From: Streptococcus oralis
Lineage (GTDB): Bacteria > Bacillota > Bacilli > Lactobacillales > Streptococcaceae
Length of the DNA stretch: 64,000 nucleotides
Direction: 5' to 3'
Assembly: GCF_016127915.1 (NCBI RefSeq)
Contig: NZ_CP066059.1
Location: 682,001 to 746,000, forward strand
The position numbers were made by a program, and so were the translations under genes. The notes under the pieces were generated by a model that saw nothing but the letters and a program-made list of their open reading frames with translations, searched no databases and was not told the origin of the DNA. Positions 59,386 to 64,000 of this stretch are shown here, one piece after another (position 1 is the stretch's first letter; the number at the start of each line of letters is the position of its first letter).

Positions 59386-60360
59386 CTAGATTGTAAGAAT
59401 GAGTGTGCCCCATGTCAAACCTCCACCGAAGCCTGATAGGAGAATCGTCTGGCTATCATCTAAACGAATCATACCATTCTCCACACACTCTGAGAGCAAA
59501 ATCGGGATACTTGCTGCACTGGTATTCCCATACTCCATCATATTGGCTGGAAGTTTGTCTCGGTCAACACCGATCTTCTTAGCCATCTTATCCAAAATGC
59601 GGATATTTGCCTGATGAAGCAAGAGATAATCCAATTCCGATGCTGCGATCGGACCATTTTCAATGGTTTCTTTGATCGATCTAGCAACATCACGATTTGC
59701 AAAATCAAAAACTGCTCGTCCATCCATTTTCAAAAAAGCAGGAACTGCTTCTTGATCCGAGAAAGGAGAAGCCAAAGCCGTTTGACCATAGGTCAAACAC
59801 TCGCTCCGAGAGCCATCCGTATAGAGACTTTCCACAAGGAAGTGACGTGTTTCGCTCGCTTCCAAGAGAACCCCACCAGCACCATCCCCAAAGAGAACAG
59901 CTGTCGAACGATCTGACCAATCAACTGCCTTGGATAAGGTCTCAGCCCCGATAACAATCCCTTTTTTGAACTGTCCAGAACTTAAAAACTTTTCTGCAGT
60001 TGAGAGAGCGAATACAAAGCCACTGCAAGCTGCTATCAGATCAAAGGCGAAAGCTCTATGCGCTCCGATATTTGCCTGAACTCGAGCTGCTGTGGAAGGC
60101 ATCATCGAGTCTGGGGTAATCGTCGCTACAATGATAAAATCAATCTGATCCGCTGTTAAGCTCCCTTTAGCCAACAAGCTCTTAGCTACTTCTGTCGCTA
60201 AATCACTTGTAGACTCTGTTTTTGAAATATGTCTCTGTTTAATTCCTGTCCGACTTGAAATCCACTCATCGTTTGTGTCCATGATTTGGGCTAAGTCATG
60301 ATTAGTGACCACTTGCTCTGGAACATAATGAGCAACCTGGCTTATCTTTGCAAAAGCCAT
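59386..60360 (-). CDS. fabH: Beta-ketoacyl-ACP synthase III
   Basis: A 324-residue enzyme that starts fatty-acid synthesis from acetyl-CoA and malonyl-ACP. The triad is C112 in [10 protein letters not shown], His in LLHQAN and Asn in YGNTSAAS. Its start overlaps the fabT stop by 1 nt. Confidence 0.98.
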   Translation of the reverse strand: MAFAKISQVAHYVPEQVVTNHDLAQIMDTNDEWISSRTGIKQRHISKTESTSDLATEVAKSLLAKGSLTADQIDFIIVATITPDSMMPSTAARVQANIGAHRAFAFDLIAACSGFVFALSTAEKFLSSGQFKKGIVIGAETLSKAVDWSDRSTAVLFGDGAGGVLLEASETRHFLVESLYTDGSRSECLTYGQTALASPFSDQEAVPAFLKMDGRAVFDFANRDVARSIKETIENGPIAASELDYLLLHQANIRILDKMAKKIGVDRDKLPANMMEYGNTSAASIPILLSECVENGMIRLDDSQTILLSGFGGGLTWGTLILTI

Positions 60361-60794
60361 TATTTCAAATCCTCCAAAAATTGATAAAGGTTCGTTAAAC
60401 CTCTGCCCATGACTTCTTTTTCCTCAGGGCTCATGCCATCGATGATTTTTTCAACCATAGCCTTGTGGAATCGTTTATGAAGGCGGTGAACCAAACGACC
60501 TTGCTTTGTCAAATGCAGATAGACCACGCGACGGTCTTGGTCAGAACGAATACGCTCAATATAACCTTTTCTCTCCAGGTTATTCAAACTCGTCGTCACT
60601 GTCCCAAGAGTTACCATCAGTTCTTTTGAAACCTTACTTGGCGTTGCCTCCGGGAACTTCCCAATCACATCAATCGTGTGCATTTCTTTGATGGAGATGT
60701 CTTTGAATCGACTACCTCGTAAGCTAACCTCCTCGATCACAAGGACGTTATTAAAAATAGATGTTAGATAATCATTTACTTGTTGGTAGTCCAA
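60360..60794 (-). CDS. fabT: MarR-family fatty-acid repressor FabT
   Basis: A 144-residue winged-helix regulator. The helix-turn-helix lies in [20 protein letters not shown] and the wing in [15 protein letters not shown]. In pneumococcus it represses the fab operon, except fabM, when bound to acyl-ACP. It is first in the operon, and candidate operators overlap its own promoter start site. Confidence 0.96.
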   Translation of the reverse strand: MDYQQVNDYLTSIFNNVLVIEEVSLRGSRFKDISIKEMHTIDVIGKFPEATPSKVSKELMVTLGTVTTSLNNLERKGYIERIRSDQDRRVVYLHLTKQGRLVHRLHKRFHKAMVEKIIDGMSPEEKEVMGRGLTNLYQFLEDLK

Positions 60795-60827
60795 ACTTTT
60801 TCCCTCCTCCTCAAAAAAACTTTTACA

Positions 60828-60842
60828 ATCAAAACATTTGAT
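60828..60842. promoter_or_regulatory. Candidate FabT operator upstream of fabT
   Basis: Perfect inverted repeat ATCAAA-ACA-TTTGAT, overlapping the predicted start of transcription; a second, weaker TTTGA-N3-TAAAA on the minus strand overlaps it. FabT autoregulation is known; the site is inferred. Confidence 0.6.
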
Positions 60843-60848
60843 AAAAGA

Positions 60849-60877
60849 AGTATAACAAACTTCAAAAAATTGTGCAA
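60849..60877 (-). promoter_or_regulatory. Promoter of fabT
   Basis: Minus-strand TTGCAC, 17-nt spacer, TATACT, ending just upstream of the FabT palindrome. Confidence 0.75.
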
Positions 60878-60885
60878 GTATTTTT

Positions 60886-61671
60886 TTACATTCCTGTAAA
60901 TTTTGGTCTTCTTCTTTCAGAATGCGCTCGAACCCCTTCTTTAAAGTCTTCAGTTAAAGATAACGATTCTTGTAATTCCAATTCTAATTCAGCGTAATTC
61001 TGCCAATCCTTAAATTGACTTTCCCAAACTAGCTTTTTAATCGCTGCGTATGAGTTTGCTGAACCTCTTCTTAATTTTTTTAGAACTTGTTCTCTTGTTT
61101 TTTCTAATTTGTCAACTTCACAAACACGGTATACCACGCCCCATTCTAGCGCTTTTTCAGCAGTCAAGGCTTCACCTGTCATGGCAAGTTGTGCAGCTCG
61201 TGTTACCCCGATACTACGACTCAAGAGATGAATCCCACCAGCGTCTGGTGCCAAGCCAACTCCAACAAAGGCTTGAATGAATTTTGCCTTGTCAGTCGCC
61301 AAACAAAAATCAACTGCTACTGCCATATTTGCTGCAGCACCAGCAACCGCTCCATCTACCTCCATCAAAACAGGTTTAGGAATTTGCTTGATTTTAAAAG
61401 AAATTGTATTGACTAACTCTGCAATCTTATTCAAAGAAGGGATATCATCTTCGTCCACTGCGCGTTTCATCTCAACCAAGTCTCCCCCAACTGAAAAGAC
61501 CTTCCCATTAGCATTAATCAAGATGAACTGCACAGCTTGATCCTGCTCCGCTAGAGTCAAAGCTTCTAAAATTTCCTCACACATTGGGATATGGAAACCA
61601 TTTGCCACTTCGGGACGATTCAAAGTAATGATAGCCAGATCATCTACGATCTGATATAAGATATGATTCAT
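60886..61671 (-). CDS. fabM: Trans-2-decenoyl-ACP isomerase FabM (enoyl-CoA hydratase fold)
   Basis: A 261-residue crotonase-fold protein. It starts [18 protein letters not shown] at 61671 with AAAGGAG ahead; nine upstream codons lack a site. FabM isomerises trans-2- to cis-3-decenoyl-ACP to make unsaturated fatty acids, matching its place next to FASII genes. The oxyanion segments are [13 protein letters not shown] and [12 protein letters not shown]. It has its own promoter and lies outside the fabT-led operon. Confidence 0.93.
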   Translation of the reverse strand: MNHILYQIVDDLAIITLNRPEVANGFHIPMCEEILEALTLAEQDQAVQFILINANGKVFSVGGDLVEMKRAVDEDDIPSLNKIAELVNTISFKIKQIPKPVLMEVDGAVAGAAANMAVAVDFCLATDKAKFIQAFVGVGLAPDAGGIHLLSRSIGVTRAAQLAMTGEALTAEKALEWGVVYRVCEVDKLEKTREQVLKKLRRGSANSYAAIKKLVWESQFKDWQNYAELELELQESLSLTEDFKEGVRAHSERRRPKFTGM

Positions 61672-61718
61672 AGCTTCTCCTTTTCTTTTATAAGGCAATA
61701 AAATTTTTTTATCATCAA

Positions 61719-61747
61719 AGTATACCTTTTTTTGGATAAAGAGGCAA
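61719..61747 (-). promoter_or_regulatory. Promoter of fabM
   Basis: Minus-strand TTGCCT, 17-nt spacer, TATACT. No FabT-like palindrome overlaps it. Confidence 0.7.
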
Positions 61748-61895
61748 GGAAAAACTAAAGGAAAGTGTCTCAGCTGATTATTTTCCCATTCATTATGAAT
61801 GTGAGAGAAATTTTACACACTTACTTTTAAACTGTTATTGCTTTTCAGAATAAGTTAATGTTTTCTTCTATTATAATAGGAAGTTATTTTCTTCA

Positions 61896-61924
61896 TTGAA
61901 AAATACCCCTCTTTCTGCTATAAT
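61896..61924 (+). promoter_or_regulatory. Promoter of the aspartate kinase gene
   Basis: TTGAAA, 17-nt spacer, TATAAT, 29 nt before the start codon. Confidence 0.8.
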
Positions 61925-61953
61925 CGTATAAAATACTTACTTGAGGAGTCCTT

Positions 61954-63318
61954 ATGAAGGTTGTAAAATTTGGCGGAAGCTCGCTTGCCTCTGCTGGTCA
62001 GTTAGAAAAAGTCTTAAACATCGTTAAAAGTGATAAAGAACGCCGTTTTGTAGTCGTTTCTGCACCCGGCAAACGCAATGCTGAAGATACCAAGGTAACT
62101 GATGCTTTGATTAAATACTATCGCGACTATGTGGCTGGAAATGACATCAGTGCTAGCCAAAGCTGGATCATTGACCGTTATGCCGCTATGGTTAGTGAAC
62201 TAGGGTTAAAACCTGCTGTTTTAGAAAAAATCTCTAAAAGTATTCGGGCCTTGGCAACTCTTCCTATAGAGGACAATGAATTTCTCTATGACACCTTCCT
62301 AGCGGCTGGAGAAAATAACAATGCCAAATTGATTGCAGCCTACTTTAACCAAAACGGTATCGATGCACGCTATGTTCACCCAAGAGAAGCTGGAATTGTT
62401 GTCACAAGTGAACCAGGAAACGCACGTATCATTCCATCTAGTTATGACAAGATTGAAGGCTTGGCTGATAGCAACGAAGTCCTTGTCATCCCTGGTTTCT
62501 TTGGTGTGACTAAGGAAAATCAAATCTGTACTTTTTCACGTGGTGGTTCAGATATCACAGGTTCTATCATTGCAGCAGGTGTTAAGGCTGATCTCTATGA
62601 AAACTTTACGGACGTAGATGGTATCTTTGCTGCCCACCCTGGTATTATCCACCAACCACACTCCATTCCTGAATTAACCTACCGTGAAATGCGTGAGTTG
62701 GCTTACGCTGGATTTTCAGTTCTTCATGACGAAGCTCTTCTTCCTGCCTACCGCGGAAAAATTCCTCTTGTCATCAAGAATACCAACAACCCTGATCACC
62801 CAGGTACGCGCATTGTTTTAGAACACAGTAGTGATAAATTCCCAGTAGTAGGGATTGCAGGTGACTCAGGATTCGTCAGCATCAACATGTCAAAATACCT
62901 CATGAACCGCGAAGTCGGGTTTGGTCGCAAGGTTCTGCAAATCCTTGAGGACCTCAACATCGGTTGGGAACACATGCCTACAGGTATCGACGATCTTTCA
63001 ATCATCCTCCGCTCCCGTGAATTGACTCCTATCAAAGAAGAAGAAATTCTACGTCAACTCGTTCAAAAAGCTGAAGTGGACCATGCTGAAATCGAACACG
63101 ACCTTTCCATCATTATGATTGTCGGAGAAAAGATGAAGAGCCATATCGGGGTAACTGCTACTGCAACACGCGCTCTATCTGAAAACAAGATCAACATCCA
63201 GATGATGTCCCAAGGCTCAAGTGAAGTTTCCATCATGTTTGTTGTCAATAAAGAGCAAGAAAAGGCAGCTATCAAGGCTCTCTATCATGCCTTTTTCGAT
63301 GAAAGTAAGGAAGATTAA
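61954..63318 (+). CDS. lysC: Aspartate kinase
   Basis: A 454-residue enzyme for the first step in lysine, threonine and methionine synthesis. KFGGSSLA at the N-terminus is the kinase signature; the kinase core has FSRGGSDITGS, and two C-terminal ACT domains (residues ~300-450) bind the allosteric amino acid. The large insert around residues 60-110 resembles the class that is active as a homodimer. It is followed after 2 nt by a DUF956 gene. Confidence 0.93.
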   Translation: MKVVKFGGSSLASAGQLEKVLNIVKSDKERRFVVVSAPGKRNAEDTKVTDALIKYYRDYVAGNDISASQSWIIDRYAAMVSELGLKPAVLEKISKSIRALATLPIEDNEFLYDTFLAAGENNNAKLIAAYFNQNGIDARYVHPREAGIVVTSEPGNARIIPSSYDKIEGLADSNEVLVIPGFFGVTKENQICTFSRGGSDITGSIIAAGVKADLYENFTDVDGIFAAHPGIIHQPHSIPELTYREMRELAYAGFSVLHDEALLPAYRGKIPLVIKNTNNPDHPGTRIVLEHSSDKFPVVGIAGDSGFVSINMSKYLMNREVGFGRKVLQILEDLNIGWEHMPTGIDDLSIILRSRELTPIKEEEILRQLVQKAEVDHAEIEHDLSIIMIVGEKMKSHIGVTATATRALSENKINIQMMSQGSSEVSIMFVVNKEQEKAAIKALYHAFFDESKED

Positions 63319-63320
63319 TC

Positions 63321-63692
63321 ATGGCCCAATCACTCAATCAAGTCATTGACCTCCAAACTACTGGGACATCTTACCTCTCTATCTCTGGAAAAGTTGGAAA
63401 ATTTTTAGTTGGGGATCAAGCCTTAGAGTTTTATCCTGATGTCAATGTCGAACAATATATCCAAATCCCCTGGTCCAGCGTCAATCAAATCGGAGCTAAC
63501 GTAAGTGGTCGCAAGATCAGCCGCCACTTTGAAGTCTTTACCGATCAAGGAAAATTCCTCTTTGCTTCAAAAGACTCCGGAGCTATCCTCAAAATCGCTC
63601 GGGAAAAATTAGGAAACGACAAGGTCGTGAAACTTCCAACTCTACTCCAGACCATTGGACAAAAACTTAAAAATCTATTTGCAAAAAAGTAG
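63321..63692 (+). CDS. DUF956 family protein
   Basis: A 123-residue cytosolic protein with a PH-like beta-rich pattern (YLSISGKVGKFLVGDQALEFY, IPWSSVNQIGANVSG) and a C-terminal basic helix. In streptococci the same family (ManO) is linked to the mannose PTS, but no PTS gene is in this window. It is in the transcription unit with lysC. Function is unknown. Confidence 0.85.
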   Translation: MAQSLNQVIDLQTTGTSYLSISGKVGKFLVGDQALEFYPDVNVEQYIQIPWSSVNQIGANVSGRKISRHFEVFTDQGKFLFASKDSGAILKIAREKLGNDKVVKLPTLLQTIGQKLKNLFAKK

Positions 63693-63707
63693 AAACTTTA
63701 GTATAAT
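63679..63707 (+). promoter_or_regulatory. Promoter of the serS leader
   Basis: TTGCAA, 17-nt spacer, TATAAT; it overlaps the end of the DUF956 gene. Confidence 0.75.
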
Positions 63708-63890
63708 CATAGCAACGGATAAGTAGGTTATCTCCTTCTTTCAGAAAGTCTGCGGGTGCTGCGAGCAGATAGAAGGGATAGGTGAAATTCTACCGTTAGT
63801 AACAATTACATATACAATCAAGTGCACACCTGTGAAGTTGGATGGAACCGTGGCCCTGCCACTCCAACACTTTATCAGATGTGCTTTTTT
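63708..63890 (+). promoter_or_regulatory. T-box riboswitch upstream of serS
   Basis: The leader has a stem I with the distal-loop motif (GGGTGCTGCGAGCAG), a specifier-loop segment GAAATTCTACC whose TCT codon (63789-63791) is serine, and the T-box sequence TGGAACC (63843-63849). A terminator stem GCACACCTG/CAGATGTGC plus TTTTTT (63885-63890) follows. Uncharged tRNA-Ser would pair at TCT and at TGGAACC and prevent termination. The serine specifier agrees with serS downstream. Confidence 0.9.
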
Positions 63891-63905
63891 CATAAAGGAG
63901 TTCTT

Positions 63906-64000
63906 ATGTTAGATATTAAACGTATTCGTACAGATTTTGATGCTGTCGCTGAAAAATTAGCTACACGTGGTGTAGATTCTACTATCTTAAATGAGATGAA
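63906..64000 (+). CDS. serS: Seryl-tRNA synthetase, N-terminal part
   Basis: The first 31 residues ([18 protein letters not shown]) match the N-terminal coiled-coil arm of SerRS. The gene runs off the right edge. AAAGGAG is 8 nt before the ATG. The T-box leader controls it. Confidence 0.93.
   Translation, partial: MLDIKRIRTDFDAVAEKLATRGVDSTILNEM

Overview
The window looks like a chromosomal segment of a mitis-group Streptococcus (S. oralis, S. mitis or a close relative). The support is the gene content: StkP/PhpP, a FabK/FabT/FabM fatty-acid cluster, an accessory Sec (SecA2) locus with a serine-rich repeat adhesin, and gatCAB. Base composition and promoter style (TTGAMA-N17-TATAAT) agree. 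Species cannot be fixed from the sequence alone. No rRNA, tRNA, IS element, prophage or CRISPR array was seen.

Layout. 1-19.8 kb is mostly core housekeeping on the minus strand: stkP-phpP-rsmB-fmt-priA-rpoZ-gmk, rny, the yefM-yoeB toxin-antitoxin pair, tmcAL, a methyltransferase, rsfS, an inserted isochorismatase-like hydrolase, yqeK-nadD-yhbY-yqeH-yqeG, corA and a small MscS channel. Two plus-strand transporter genes follow, sstT and an aromatic-acid-exporter family gene. 19.9-21.6 kb is a small group of orphan immunity-type genes with a broken fragment. 21.6-39.9 kb is one complete-looking glycoprotein export locus, read right to left: serine-rich repeat adhesin, two GT8 glycosyltransferases, secY2, asp1, asp2, asp3, secA2, gtfA, gtfB, asp4, asp5. 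GtfA/GtfB and the GT8 enzymes glycosylate the adhesin. Asp1-3 (Asp2 with its full S362/E452/H482 triad) accompany it to SecA2 and the SecY2/Asp4/Asp5 channel, and an LPNTG motif anchors it to the wall. secY2 as given carries a frameshift at a GA/CT dinucleotide tract, so export may be off or switchable. 40-46.3 kb holds a stem-loop-rich spacer, prfC, a YwaF-like membrane protein and gatCAB. 46.4-50 kb has a Tim44-like/SPFH pair, efp, yqhY and nusB. 50-51 kb is a two-gene island: a double-glycine-leader peptide and a CPBP (Abi) membrane protease under a near-perfect promoter. 51.1-61.7 kb is the FASII cluster accA-accD-accC-fabZ-accB-fabF-fabG-fabD-fabK-acpP-fabH-fabT plus fabM, with candidate FabT operators. 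62-64 kb has aspartate kinase, a DUF956 gene and a T-box leader in front of serS, which runs off the window.

The most interesting signals are: (1) the secY2 frameshift at a slippage-prone repeat; (2) the unrecognised double-glycine peptide and CPBP pair; (3) two accessory genes inserted in conserved operons and flanked by exact or near-exact direct repeats taken from a gene boundary (30 bp around yefM-yoeB, 17 bp around the isochorismatase gene); (4) a shared GtfB-like C-terminal domain on both GT8 enzymes; (5) a Siglec-type WTRY motif in the adhesin binding region; (6) arrays of strong stem-loops in three intergenic spacers.
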